Positions 1 to 12,297 are shown, numbered from the stretch's first letter. The stretch: DNA of 64,000 bases from Brachypodium distachyon (GCF_000005505.3 NC_016134.3:4030001-4094000); one strand, 5' to 3'. Notes: generated by a model from the sequence alone, not told the origin. Numbers and translations are program-made.

Positions 1-691
1 GTGCTGTTATACATAGTATTGCTCGATATTCATGGGTATGTGATGTACGTGTGGATACCATGTCATCTTTGTCCTGAATCTCCTATATCGGTGAGCTTAT
101 CCATGGGATATTAGGAGCGTGGCATGGTTGAATATCAAATCTATCCTCATGGATTTGTGGTTCCTCGTTGGAGGGTTACTAGTGTTCGGGACAAGGAGTC
201 GCAAGCAACCCTCCAAATATGTGGTTAGTCGGATAACGGATTAGAACCCTCCAAATATCCAATGGCTAAGTACATGTTTAGGAAATATTTGGTATATACA
301 ATGACTAGATGTAGATGTAATTCAAAAGTTAAGTTTCCCTGCTAAATTTAGAATACTGCATGCAAATATACCATAAATGCGGTTCAAATTCATACTTCAC
401 TACTAAATCTAGAATTTGGGAAGAAATTATTAGGGTTCATAATGACAATTGTTATAAAATCCTCCATAGCTTTCTCAATACATGGTTATTATGTTTCGTG
501 AAGACAAGACTTTGACCAAGTCCAAGGATTGTTTCATTAATATGTGATTCATATGATGCAAAACCATAATTATCAGTAAGTGCCTTTTTTTGGTCAAAAG
601 CCTTTATCTTAACGAAAACTAATAGGTCATGAATTGAGAAAATGATGGAGTACTATGTAGTTATAAATTACACTAAATAAATGCTTCTTAC
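1..691. other. Left-edge non-coding sequence, probably intron of the CYP87-like gene
   Basis: AT-rich sequence following, on the minus strand, the splice donor of the P450 K-helix exon. I looked for the P450 PERF and haem-binding (FxxGxxxC) exons here on the minus strand and found neither. The simplest reading is a long intron whose next exon lies outside the window. Confidence 0.5.
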
Positions 692-3600
692 CTTTTATAT
701 GAACATCCTCTCTTGCTCTTTTAAATAACACCGGGGCAATATTAGCCAGCCTCAGTGATTCATGTATAACCTGCAAAGATAAAAACGATAAAGCAAATAA
801 ATTCACATTGTAGAAACAAATAAGGCCCTAACACGCCAACGCATTAGCGCTTAATTGGTGGACTTATTTGATCTCTAGGTACTAATAATCCGAAGGAAAT
901 GGATTCAATCTCTATGATATTTTCCATATTGGACTAACACTTCTTTTTATTTAAACACTGTTGTGTTTCATGTTTATTTGGGTACTAGCTAATCCTATAT
1001 GGTGCAGAGGGAGTACCCGCAAAAATGTGCATCACACAGTTGCTAGGTACTTTTTCCATTCCAAAAAATGTGATGTTCTAGTTTTGTGCTAAGTTAAAAA
1101 AATTGTAATTTGATGAAATTATACAAAATGTAGTAATATCTACAATATCAAATAAGTATATTATGAAGATATATATATACATACATACGATGTAAATTTC
1201 ATGGATTTGTATTCCTCCCATGTGATTTCAGAATCAGGACTTGCCCTTCTTTTTCGAATGTTGTCGTGTTCATCCTGCAGGCATCAAATTAATTGACCAT
1301 GTAATTTAACCAACAAAACATATATTTGAGTATCATACTTAGCTGTTCATTGATCCAAAGACCAATTGTAGAATGGAATTAGTTATTTTACAATTGTACC
1401 GAAATAGGAGTCTACATCTATTCACAGCAGCGACAAAGTACTTGCGTGCCAAACTAGCTAGTCCGGTTTGCTTGGTGCAAACCATAACTTATACCAGATG
1501 TCTCTTTAATTGGTTGACCTCCTCATGGGGCTGTGAATCCGTCCAGCTATGGAGTCCATCCATTCATCCTCCACCCAGATTGTAAAAGTTGCTTAGGTTT
1601 CAATAAGTTAGTTTATCTGTACTTGTAAAAGCTCACCCAATATTCTAGAAATTATCTTAAAAAAATTTCATAGTTCTCTTTATAGTTTTTGAAAGCTAGA
1701 TCGTAATAGTAGAAAGCTCATCTTGTTGCTGAAAGTTGTCTTGAAAACTTTCAAATTTGTCCTAATAATTCTTAAAGCTGAATTTTTAATAGTAAGAGGC
1801 GTATTCAAATTTCTAAAGCCGAGTTTGTATGAAGCTCAAATTTTTTAAAGTTCTTCCCAAATTTTTATAAGCCGACTGAGTTTGTGGTTACAGCTGCGAC
1901 AAACTTCTATTATAATCTGATTCGGTTTTTATAACAAAAGAAATGGTTAGTGGAGGAATAAAATAAGCAAATTCGAGTTGAAAAAAAAACTGGATTATTG
2001 TCATCCATCAATGCAACTCAGTTTGACTCTCCACCTGGCAATATGTATTATTAATACCCAAAATAAAACCAACATCATAAAAACACAATAAAAATATTTT
2101 CTAGGAATTTAAAGTCTAAAATTATGAGCGAAATATTATTGTAAGTTCTATATTTTTGTATGTAAATATCACTCACCTTTAAGACATTATATAGCTGTTT
2201 TTTTTCAACAAACTGAGCACTAAGAGTGGTATTACGTCTTGTGCTTCGACTTTTACTTACTGTTAGTTCTTGCAAGACCTTGGGATTATCAGTTAGAAAT
2301 TTGACTGCAGCAGTTATCCCGGATGATGTTGTCTCAAAGCCAGCGAAAAGCAGCAGGAAGATCAAATTCAGTGCAAAATTCTCGCTCATTGCAGGCTTCT
2401 CCTCTGTAAGTACATCGATCAGGAGATCGATGAAGTCAACTCTTTCCTGTCGAGCTGCCTTCTTTCTTTCATCGAGAAGTTTGTTTAGTATCTTCATGAC
2501 CTCCTTTCGCCCCTAGGATCGATATATAGAACAAGTTTGTTTAGTCAACTGTCCCCGTACGTACATGTTGTTTGTGAAATACAAATATGTATATCAGGAT
2601 TACCTGCATACATTTGTAGAATGCTGTGCCAGGAATGTAAAGTGGAAATGCCAGTAGTCCCTGAAGGAATGCATCGAAATGTTTCCACAACTTCCCGTCT
2701 GAGTTTGAGGAGTCGTAGCTGATGAGTTTCTTGGCTGTAACGCTGAATATCATCTAGAGGCCGGTGTGTAATATTGGAAGAGTCGTCAGATCGTCTGGGA
2801 GATAATTAAATTGGTTTATTTTGTATATGACATGATAGACGGAGGGGGAGACATACACTTGAGGTTGCCTCCTTCAGTTCGATGCTTGGCTGATTAAGCC
2901 AGGAAAGCAGGCTTGCGTGAGCCGTTCTCTGCACGTCATGGAGTAGGACCTGCCTGAGATTTTCGGGGCCGAAGAGACGAAGGATCAAAGTCTTGGCATG
3001 CTTGTGGAAGGACCCCATTGTTGGAATAATACTTTCAGCACCAATTATTCTCATGACCGACTCCGGCCACCAGTTCTCAAAGAGCTTCTCATCTTGTTGG
3101 AACACCAAGTTATTTAACTCTGAATCGAGGGACACCACTAGGTCTTCATGGATCAAATTTGTCGTGAAAATTGGACCGTACCTGCAATTTGAACCATATC
3201 TTCCATGGTGTTACTGAAGTGGTAATTAAGAATGTGACTGATCATATGGTACATTACAAATCCCATTCAAATGGTTTTCATGCAAGGCTGAAACATTCAT
3301 CCTTGAGTGTGGTAATCCTGTCGGGATATTCTGATTAATTTCAATAAAACTGGTAACAAAGTAAAATTGTTCTTTTCTATTACAGCGCTTTTACATGATA
3401 TTTTGCATTGCCTTCAATTTGTTATTTTGCACTACATTTTTATGTATATTTTGTGCTTTGTAATCTGATCGTCTTAATGCTCTTAATGATTTGCACAAAT
3501 TTTTGTCTAATTCATATATCACTCCTAATATTTTTATCTGCCTTTTATCCAATGTTCTGCACTACCTTTTCTCATATACTAAATATAGGACGTTTTAACT

Positions 3601-4971
3601 TGGTTCTAAGTCAAACTTTTTAAGTTTGACCAAGTTTATAAAAAAATCTATCAACATCTATGACACTGATTAGTTCATCCTATATTTATTTTGTTATTGT
3701 AGATGTTAGTACATTTTCTATAAACTTAGAATTTAAAAAGTTTAAATGAAGAGAAAGTTAGAACATCTTACATTTAGATACGGATGTAGTATCTCTTAGT
3801 GTGCTGCTCCTAATATTTTCATCACCTTTGATCTATATTTTGCATCACCTTTCATCTAATATTTTGCAATCGAAGCAAACATGAATAAAAATGCTGTTTC
3901 GGAACTGATCAGGTGGCGGATGTTCTTTGAAATCAATTTCATTTTAAATGCCCCTTAGAAAGATGTTGTGTAGCTGCAGTTATATGTCTTGGTGAGATCT
4001 ACTTGGAAATTACGGAGTGGCAGAGTACTCATGATTTAACATCTTGGGATGTGTCATTTCAACCACCACAACGGTTATGTGGTTTCTTAATCCCATTATG
4101 TTCAAGAACGAGGAGAAATTGACATTTGTAATAGAGAGTCATGGTCTGTTGCAGTTGCAAGTACAAGCGTTTAACCTCTCAACCAAGTGTGTGCACTCTT
4201 TCCCTACGTGGACTTTCTCTTGTTAATGTTAGCAAGACACAAACTTGTAAGATGTAAATTTTTAAACAAATTATTAGTGGCTTTGGCTGTTCTCGTTGCC
4301 GATGAAGTGTGATCTAATGAATGTCCATCTTACTTGTAAATCCATCTCGCTCCAAACTCCAATGCCAAGAGCTCCTCCAAGATCGAGAGAGCAAGCAAGG
4401 TCAGCTGGTTTATTTTTATACCTAGCCATGTCTGTTTCTGTAGTTCCCGAAGATTGCAGAACAGCCAGAATCCTGAATCCCCTGTTCAGCAGAGTTGACG
4501 GTGGCAAGAAAACAGAGGCCCTCAAGCCGAATCTGGCGGTGGCGAAAGCCCGACAGAGGGAAAGATAGCAGTAACTGTAGCTGACAGGAACTTATGAAAA
4601 TTTCTAGACAATAATTTCAACTAAAAGGTGTGATCAAAACACCAGTTAATATGTAAATTCAGCCTGATCTAAGTGGTTACTCCGTCAGTATTATTTAAAG
4701 GGTGGAACAGGGTACCTTCTGAAATCAATTTCGGTGGGAGCATTATATACCTCTCTAGGCGTCGCCTGAAGAACGGATGCAGCTCGAGAGATGGGCTCTG
4801 GCGGAAGAACTCCAGCGTCTCCCCAAGAACCGGGAGACCCCTAGATCCCGGGGGCAGCCTCCCTTTCGCTTTATACGGGCCACTGCTCCACCACTTGAAG
4901 TACAAGTGAAGTAACAAGGAAGCTAACAGGGGGGCTGCTACCACGAGAACAGAGCATGCCATGGCCTCCAT
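692..4971 (-). CDS. CYP87-like cytochrome P450, 3' part outside window
   Basis: Membrane-bound haem monooxygenase of the CYP85 clan; CYP87 members are usually linked to steroid or triterpenoid oxidation (family knowledge). Exons on the minus strand: 4751-4971 (N-terminal membrane anchor, then a proline-rich hinge beginning LPPGSRGLPVLGETLEF), 2857-3181, 2604-2753 (TAKKLISYD, typical of CYP87), about 2177-2512 (I-helix AGFETT) and 692-770 (K-helix ESLR). Exons join in phase: 221+325 nt gives phase 0, then 150 nt. The fourth exon may instead end at 2261, where a good GTAAGT donor follows KVLQELT; the longer version ends in a stretch that fits the family poorly. The PERF and haem-cysteine exons are not in the window. 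Intron 1 is about 1.6 kb and the intron before the K-helix exon about 1.4 kb. Whether the gene is functional cannot be judged. The family call is based on recalled family motifs, not a search. Confidence 0.8.
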
Positions 4972-5001
4972 TTGCTGCTCACTGGCTACCCACATGTCGT
5001 G

Positions 5002-5010
5002 TATATATAG
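5002..5010 (-). promoter_or_regulatory. Candidate TATA box of the CYP87-like gene
   Basis: CTATATATAC on the minus strand, only about 31 bp upstream of the first ATG (4971). With the usual TATA-to-start spacing the 5' leader would be almost absent. Transcription may therefore start near the first ATG and translation use the second in-frame ATG nine bases downstream. Confidence 0.45.
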
Positions 5011-5913
5011 GACGGACGGACGGCAGCAGAATTGCGCCACGAGAACCAGACTGGATGTGAAAATTATACATATCAAGTAACTCAAATTTGTTTAAGTTTG
5101 TACGTATCTATATTAAAATATGTCTAGATACATGTAATAGAAAATCACTTAATATGGCATGAAGGGAGTAGATGAAATATAATTCGAAAAATTCCACTTA
5201 AGGTGGGAACTCAAAGTTCTGCTTAAGGTGAAACTTTTTATGTGGCTGCTGCGTCGTGGGGTGATTTTCACCAAAAATAATTTACTAAAAAGAAACTGGC
5301 ACGGTCACCTTAAGTGTGTGCTTGGCTCTCATAAGTTGGCGTCTAATCTTCGTCCGCCACATAGCATATCAAATAATTTTAGTAATTGACTACATGGCAT
5401 AGGCAATAATTTTAGATCTAATATTTTGGTGGAAGCGGCATCACTTTGTTGGTCGATTTGGTATGCAGGAACGACATTAATTAATTTTAGTCATAACTAA
5501 AAGTCTTCATCTCTTATGCAGATTATCTTCTAGTGTACTCATTGGCTCCGTTCCTGTGCGTTGCTGCAGCGTGAAGTGGACAGGTTTTTGCGCACAATGA
5601 ATGGCAGCGTAGTCAAGTGAAGCGAGCTCTCAATGAGGTTTTTACGCACCATGGGTGGCAGCGTAGTCCACGGCTGCAAGCTCATTAGTGTTTTTCTTGT
5701 TGGTTGTATTAAGATTTGTATTTCTCCTCATCGTACGGTCTTGTTGCGTCGTGTGCATATTGTTATTGTTATGCAGATGCCGGGTGCGAACTTGCTTCAT
5801 TTATTTTATTACGCGACTTTTAACTTGGGTAAATGCTCCTTTAAAGTGTTATTATAGGGATCTATGTCGCCATGTCGGCCATTTCAACGGTTTGAGCAAA
5901 CACCTAAGTTGCC
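5011..5913. other. Divergent intergenic region between two P450 genes
   Basis: About 0.9 kb separating the minus-strand CYP87-like gene from the plus-strand CYP71-clan gene. It includes a degraded Stowaway-like fragment near 5100-5175. The open frames here are overlaps with the downstream gene in other frames. No clear TATA box was recognised for the plus-strand gene. Confidence 0.5.
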
Positions 5914-7679
5914 ATGGCCGCCGCAAACCTCCCACTGTACTCGCTTCTAGTACTCTCCCTTGCCATCCCGCTGCTATTCTTCATGTGGAGACGCTCGGCG
6001 GCTCGAAGCCCGGCGTTGCTGGTAAGGCGTCCCCCGCCGAGCCCATGGGCGCTGCCCGTCATCGGTCACCTGCACCACCTCTCCAGCGACGTCCCCCACC
6101 GTGCCTTGCACCACCTCTCGCGGCGGCACGGCCCGCTAATGACGCTCCGTTTCGGGGAGCTCGAGGTCGTAGTGGCCTCGTCCTCGGACGCCGCTCGCGA
6201 GATCATGAAGACCCACGACGCCAACTTCGCGTCCAGGCCGCTAACCTCTATGCAGCAGCTGGCGTTCCAGGGCGCCGAGGGCCTCGTCTTCGCGCCCTAC
6301 GGCGACGGCTGGCGGCAGCTCCGTAGGATCTGCGCCACTCAGCTCCTCGGCTCCGGCAGCGTCCGGTCCTTCCGCCGCGTCCGCGAGGAAGAGCTTGGAC
6401 GCCTTTTGCGCTCCATCGTCGGAACAAGTCATTTGCCGGCGGTGAACCTCAGCAGAGGCGTGTCGGCGTACGTGGCGGACTCCACCGTGCGCGCCGTCAT
6501 CGGCACCCGGTTCAAGGAACGGGACGCGTACCTGCGCATCCTGCACGACTTGCTCAGGATCGTGCCCGGGATGACGCTCCCTGACCTTTTCCCGTCCTGG
6601 CGGCTCGCGTCGCTCGTCAGCAGCGTCCCCGGCAGGATCAAGCGGCACAGCAGAGACATGAAACGGCTCATGGACACCATCATTCAGGAGCGCCAGCAGG
6701 AGAGAAGCAATAGTGCTGCTGCTGGAGCTGGACAAGACAGTAAGGAAGAAGAAGAAGACTGCTTCCTCGATGTGCTTCTGAGACTCCAAAAGGATGTGGA
6801 CTCCCAATATCCACTCACCACTGACAATATCAAGACAGTCCTGCTGGTAATTAATTAAAACTCATCTCCTTTCTTTCTTTAATTCTCTTTTCCGAAAGGC
6901 AAAAGATTGTCTGAATATATTACAATATAATTTTTGTCAAAGTTTGGCATAAAATTACTCGTGGACCTTATATACTCCAAACGGAGGGAGTAACAGAGAA
7001 GAGGCAGCAGTGTTTTAATTATCCTTATTTACCTTTTCTGTTGTCTTAGGACATGTTTGGCGCAGGCAGTGAGACGTCAGCTACGGCGCTGGAGTGGGCA
7101 ATTGCCGAGCTGCTGCGGAACCCGAGAGTGATGCACAAGTTGCAAGACGAGGTTCGGACAGCATTTGCTGGCCATAACAAGGTGACAGAAGTGAACCTGA
7201 CAAATCTACACTACCTGCGGTTAGTCATCAAGGAGACGCTCAGACTGCATCCCCCGGTACCATTGCTACTCCCGCGACAATGTGCAAACCCGTGTCAAGT
7301 TCTGGGCTTTGACATACCGGAGGGGGCCATGGTGATCGTGAACGCCTGGGCGATCGCTCAGGATCCCGTGCATTGGGACAACCCCGGCGAGTTCGCACCA
7401 GAAAGGTTCGAAGAAGAAAATGCGAGAGATTTCAAAGGGAGAGACTACGAGTTCCTTCCTTTCGGTGCCGGAAGGAGGGTATGCCCTGGCATGGCGTTCG
7501 GGCTGGCGCACATTCAGCTCGCGCTTGCCGCCTTGCTCTTTCATTTTGACTGGAAGCTGCCGGGGGGTAAGGCTGGCGAGGATCTGGACATGACGGAGGC
7601 GTTTGTGATCTCTACAAGGCTGCGGTCTGATCTTCTGGTTGTCGCGGTCCCTCGTATACCGGTGCCCTGCCCGGAGTAA
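5914..7679 (+). CDS. Cytochrome P450, CYP71 clan, intact (520 aa)
   Basis: Probable ER-anchored monooxygenase of specialised metabolism. Two exons, 5914-6846 and 7050-7679, joined in phase 0 by a 203-bp GT-AG intron at the position usual for CYP71-clan genes, just before the I-helix. The predicted protein has an N-terminal hydrophobic anchor (about residues 5-24), a proline-rich hinge (about 40-56), I-helix AGSETS (316-321), K-helix ETLR (373-376), PERF (428-431) and haem motif FGAGRRVCPG (449-458, Cys456). All catalytic signatures and the usual length are present. The intron holds one end of a Stowaway-like repeat near 6975. It lies about 15 kb from the 3' end of an intact terpene synthase, so a terpenoid substrate is plausible but inferred. 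Many grass relatives are annotated as premnaspirodiene-oxygenase-like; I do not assign a subfamily. Confidence 0.93.
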
Positions 7680-8081
7680 ATGCTTTTTCTTTTTTCACTT
7701 TGCGTACCAAGAAATCATACTTGTTGTAAAATTTACGTTTTCATCTTTTGATGTATGATCATGCAGTAATTAAATAGCTCTGTCATTTAGATATAAACTC
7801 CAATAGTTTGTATCTTAAGGAAGGTATTTAAATAATTATGTTGTCTTGGACATGTTTACAAGACTCCGGGTCAGTTTAAAAGGAGTTGTTTCCTATTCCA
7901 TTACCATTGTCTTCCAAGTATTCCGAATTGAATATCTGTTTATACCAGCCATTTTGTACTCCAAGTCCTCAATTGCCCAGGAGACACCTAGCTCTTTTTT
8001 TCGGGTTTTTTCTTTTCTTTGCTCTCCATCCCTCTCCTTTCGGACCCCTTTGGGGTTCGTCTTTGTACAGTTTCCCTTCTA
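7680..8081. other. 3' flank of the CYP71-clan gene
   Basis: AT-rich sequence with pyrimidine runs near 7990-8050. No gene or structured element is recognised before the Stowaway MITE that follows. Confidence 0.5.
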
Positions 8082-8200
8082 CTTCCTCCGTCCAACAAAA
8101 AATGTCTCAGGTTTGTCAAAATTTAGATACATTGAAACATGACTTAGTGTATAGATGCATTCAAATTTAGTCAAAGTTGAGACGTGTTGGACGGAGGAAG
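8082..8200. mobile_element. Stowaway-type MITE
   Basis: A 119-bp palindromic element with terminal inverted repeats of the grass type (CTTCCTCCGTCCAACA at the left, its complement at the right) flanked by TA on both sides. This is the signature of non-autonomous Tc1/mariner elements. Confidence 0.85.
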
Positions 8201-8436
8201 TACTAATCGAATGACGGAATCGACCATCTTGTTCTAAAAAAAACAAAAACTCCAAGTCTATGAGATGTCCCATGTAGCAATCGGACTCCGTGTCGATGGC
8301 CAAGCCCACCATATGCTAGCTCAATGGCCAGATTTGTCCTCCTTTACTATACCCGTGTGCCATGTCATTGTCGGTAAGTAGCCCTTGAGTCATTATCGAT
8401 GTGGCTGCAGCTCGAAATGTTAATCGAAATACTATG

Positions 8437-8912
8437 AATTGGCATCCGACCCTTGTACGATGCTACGAGGAGCCACACGATTGTTTAATCAATGTGTGAT
8501 GAGTTCCGACTCATCCGAAACACTATGCGTACGATCAATTGGCATCTGACCCTTGTACGACGCGATGAGGAGCCACACGATTGTTTAATCAATGAGTGAT
8601 GTGTTCCATTCGGACAAAAGTCATACACGAATTGTCGTACGTGTAGCAGGCAAATACTATGCGTATGACCAATTGGCGTCCGACCCTTGTACGATGCGAT
8701 GAGGAGCCGTAATGGGTGATGTGTTCCGTCAGACAAAAATCCTACGCGAATTGTCGTAAGTGTAGCAGGACTCCATTAACATTAGAATCCCGCTATACAT
8801 ATGACAATTTGTACGATTTTTATCCGACGAATCACCCATTGATTAAGCAATCGTGTGGCTCCTCATCGCATCGTACAAGGGTTAGACGCCAATTGATCGT
8901 ACGCTTAGTATT
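8437..8912. repeat. Three tandem copies followed by an inverted copy (foldback repeat)
   Basis: A unit containing AATTGGCATCTGACCCTTGT followed by a conserved GAGGAGCCACACGATTG block occurs three times in direct orientation (starting near 8437, 8537 and 8680) and once inverted at about 8815-8912. The copies differ by small changes and one internal deletion. The arrangement can fold into a long imperfect hairpin. The family is not identified. Confidence 0.75.
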
Positions 8913-9497
8913 TTGGTATCTCTCCCCTACTTCGGGCGCTCGTTTTCCTCCCGGTGCCCCCTTATCCCCTGATCCCTCATTAATTTGTGTAACTATCCAT
9001 CAAGAAATCCAACCTTTGAAAATCGCAGCAAATTAAACTGCACTTTGGAAAAGAAAGCGTGTTTCTCTTGAAGACATCTTCAGCAGGATATTAATCTTTG
9101 CAACACGGTATATTTTCGAGGTTTCAGCAAAGAAATTACAATTAGACTGGAGCAGCAACGCCATACCCCTGCACAAGTCATACTACCTTTAAAGGTTTCA
9201 AAAGGCAGTGTGTTTTATGGTCTTATTTTATATGGTGGCTTTCTATACCTTTTAAGGAAGTACTATACGTGAAATTTATAGTCAAAATTGAAAACTGAAA
9301 ATCTCAACAAATCGAACAGCACCTTATAAATGTTAGCAGATAGGGTGTATTTCATGATCGCCATCTTTACGTTCAACATACATACAATACATATAGATTA
9401 AGAGGAGGGCATTTAAGATTTTAATCTTCTTTCAATATGTATCCTCTATTTATTTATTTATTTATTTATTTTGAAAGTTGTATCCTCTAATTTTTGG

Positions 9498-9900
9498 TCC
9501 TGGGCAGCCTGGGGCATAGAAAAAAAATCTTTGATTTAGGTGATTTGATGTTTTGGCGCAGGTCTTGCCTGTTAATTTGGATGAATTGAACCAGTGGTCC
9601 TAGGCTTACTAACGAAATCCTAGGCCCACCCCTGCCTGCGGAGTGCCTACACCTCTCGACGCCATGGACTATTTGTGCACTTGAGCGTGTATGTTGTGTT
9701 AACACTTACTCCCTCCGTTTCATAATTCTTATCAAAATCTTACATGTGTCTAAACATTTTTTAGGAATAGATACATTCATTTTTGAGCAAATTTGAGACA
9801 AGAATTATTAAAAGGAGGGATTACTAGCTAGCCTGCTCCTGCTCCTGGAAAGAGGGCAAACAGCGTGTATGTTGTGTTAACTTAGATAGCCTTAAATAGG
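9498..9900 (-). pseudogene. Relic of a terpene synthase: promoter, start codon, first codons and part of a MITE
   Basis: Minus-strand sequence matching the promoter, leader and first exon of TPS-1. A TATA-like TTAAATAGG block sits at the right end (9892-9900); an ATG at 9665 is followed by about nine codons close to those of TPS-1. The exon is then interrupted by the same hAT-like MITE as TPS-1 at the same position (about 9498-9634, lacking its distal end). The target-site copy has lost one base and the frame meets a stop shortly after. Nothing after the MITE is terpene synthase. The promoter is further split by a Stowaway MITE. This relic descends from a TPS-1-like copy that already carried the MITE. 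Confidence 0.75.
9709..9821. mobile_element. Stowaway-type MITE inside the terpene synthase relic
   Basis: About 113 bp, with CTCCCTCCGTTTCATAATTC at the left and a degenerate complement at the right, flanked by TA. A segment of about 20 bp (GCGTGTATGTTGTGTTAAC) occurs on both sides of the element (about 9685 and 9862), suggesting local duplication around the insertion. Confidence 0.8.
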
Positions 9901-11040
9901 AGATTATCGATGTACGAAATTAATGTCAATGGTTGTAAGCCAATCTTGCTGCTATTTGGAACCCAATTAACCTCTACTCTTTCTCTTTCAGATTATATGA
10001 CATATCACACTAAGCTATAAACTGGAATGGAGTACTAAACTTATCATTAATGAAACCATACATGCACACATGCCCTTCTTTAATTATCGGTTAGTTTCAC
10101 ATTAGAAATCATTTTTTTATTCTGAGTTTAAGTACTAAAATTTTGATATAGACTAGCTTTGTGTCCGTGATTTGCTACGGAATCATCAAGAAAAGAAAAT
10201 TTATAACAGAAAAAAAACATGATAGTCAGCTTATGAACCAACGTCATTAAGCTAGCCTGATGATATGCTTTACTGAATTTGAACTCTGAAACCAAAGTCA
10301 TGACGATTGAAGAGGAAAGCAGCATAAATTATGTAAGAAAAGATTATGAGTTGAAATTTTTAATTCGTGAGTTTGTACAATTTAGTTGCCAAGTGACAAG
10401 AAAAAAGTTAGTAAAAGATGAATTGACGAACACCAACCAAACATTACGAGTAGTACAAAGGTCATATAAACTACGGAGGAGGGAGAACACATACCGACAG
10501 GATAACAGATCGACGAGATAGCAAAAGGGTGATATATGGAAGAAATCAGGGCGCGTACGCTTGTAGAATAGAGACCGCACACACATTGATTTTTACAATG
10601 CTATGCACCGATGGATATATAGACGACAACACCCCTGTGCATGCATGATTCCGCATTTCCGTTATCGTCTTGAGATATATACCTGTCGATCTGTACGTGG
10701 TGTGGCAACTGGCAAGCTAGCTAGGCTACCCACGGGCCACGTCACCCATTCACGCACGTAAAGCAGTGAGGAATAATTTTTTCAGGCTCAGAAATGGGGA
10801 GGAGTTTTTTTTTTTCTAGTCTGGGGACAAGGCCGGTTAACGGGTGATCAAATCTAACGTGGTGGCACGTGACGGGCCATACATATCAGAAACGCTGTCA
10901 ACCACGCTAAACATATCAGAAACCGCTGTCAACCACGCTAAACTGATCTATTTGGTTATCTTAGAAAACTTACCACAAAACGTTTGGTTCTGTTATATTT
11001 ACTCTTGAACATTTTGTGGTCTGGACGTGTACGTGACCAA
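9901..11040. other. Intergenic region without recognised gene
   Basis: AT-rich sequence. It contains a block at about 10150-10190 resembling the end of a dispersed grass repeat (GTGTCCGTGATTTGCTACGG), which recurs in degenerate form near 14068. There is also a 36-bp direct duplication near 10880-10943. Open frames at 10279-10586 on both strands are overlapping and have no recognisable domain. Confidence 0.4.
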
Positions 11041-12041
11041 TGTTAGAATTTGGTGTTGCTGAAAATTTCAAAGTCCATTCATGAAGTGGGATGAGGAAAA
11101 TAGGAATGGGAATAATCCCACCTTACTAGTTTAGAGTGAGTGAGACCAACATATAATGGATGTTGCTTCTTACCTATTGAGCAAGTGAGCAAGGGAAATC
11201 CACACGCGCGCTCCTCCTCCTCCGCTCGCCTCGTCATGATGCGCGCGCCGCGTTTCGTGGATCGATTGCGAGTCGTGCCGGGTCGGTGCGGGGCTGGGCT
11301 TTTTATCTGTTTGTCACGCCCGCGAGGTATTTTTTGGAATCTGTTACGGATGCGTGCAGATTTTGTGGAGTCGGTTCAGGTTTCCTAAACTGAACCGACC
11401 TATACCTGCGTGACTATATATACAGCCGCCCCGCACGCAACTCAACCGCGCTAGGGTTTCGCCTGTCTCTCACTTTTGCGCCGTCGTCATAGTCTACTCC
11501 ATCCCGAGCGTCGGTGTGCACCAGCGATCGGGAGAGCGGGTCTCCGGAACCTTTCGCCTTTGCGATCCTGTACGGGAGAGGGTGAATAAGGTTTTTGGGA
11601 AGCGCTCCGCGCGATTGCTCGCTTCTCTGCAACCACGGGTCGTCTGCCTCCTCGAACCGGCGGGTGCGCGACGCGCCGCCGTCTTCTTCATCAACAACTT
11701 CGTCAAGCGAACGCAACAGCAACGGCTTCTTCTCCACCGCAACAGTACGTACATTGTGATTGGTTGTTTAGTTATGATCTGCGAATTCATATTGCTGTTC
11801 GTTGAGCTGTTTAATACTTCTAGTATTTTTGAGATGCATCTGTTAGCTGCTGCTGTCGTCATGATCTATACTCTGAAATTATTCATTGAATTTTTATTTT
11901 CGAAATTGCTTAATTTTCCAACGACCAATTCCACAACCTGTGAGAAGACGATGGTAGAGTTGCAGGATTCTTTTTCTCTTCCTTTCTTGAGCCTGCCGCG
12001 ATACTGATCCATCAATTAAACATCGATCGTCTGTTCTAACA
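11041..12041 (+). mobile_element. Possible solo LTR of a Copia-like retrotransposon
   Basis: A block of about 1 kb beginning TGTTAGAA and ending TTCTAACA. Inside are a TATA-like GACTATATATACAG at about 11412 and a GC-rich transcribed-leader-like stretch (11430-11740), as in grass Copia LTRs. No coding domain adjoins it, so a solo LTR is the natural reading. I do not see a convincing 5-bp target-site duplication, and the boundaries are therefore tentative. The open frame at 11516-12007 has no recognised domain. Confidence 0.35.
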
Positions 12042-12297
12042 CTACAAACACGTCTTTATTTCCGAGGCATTATTTCTCCTTGTTATAACAAACTAATAAT
12101 GTAGCACCAGCCAAAGGGAGAGCTAAAGTTCGCTGCTAACAAGCTTTCAGGAGTCGCCGTTGAAGTCTTTCACACTCGATGCAGATGGAAGCCAATAACT
12201 AATTAAGCGTCTAAGCGTATTGGAGTAGGTTCTAGGTTGAAGACTGATACATTTGAGTCTATTCTGCAACTATGTTTTGGCAATGTTAGTTGTTGCT

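Noticed and set aside
5688..6326. 212-codon plus-strand frame overlapping the first CYP71-clan gene
   Set aside because: Arg/Ala/Pro-rich shadow frame caused by the GC-rich P450 exon in another frame; no domain.
6241..6807. 188-codon minus-strand frame
   Set aside because: Antisense shadow of the P450 exon.
11516..12007. 163-codon frame as a gene
   Set aside because: Lies in LTR-like sequence with a TATA and leader-like composition; no domain.
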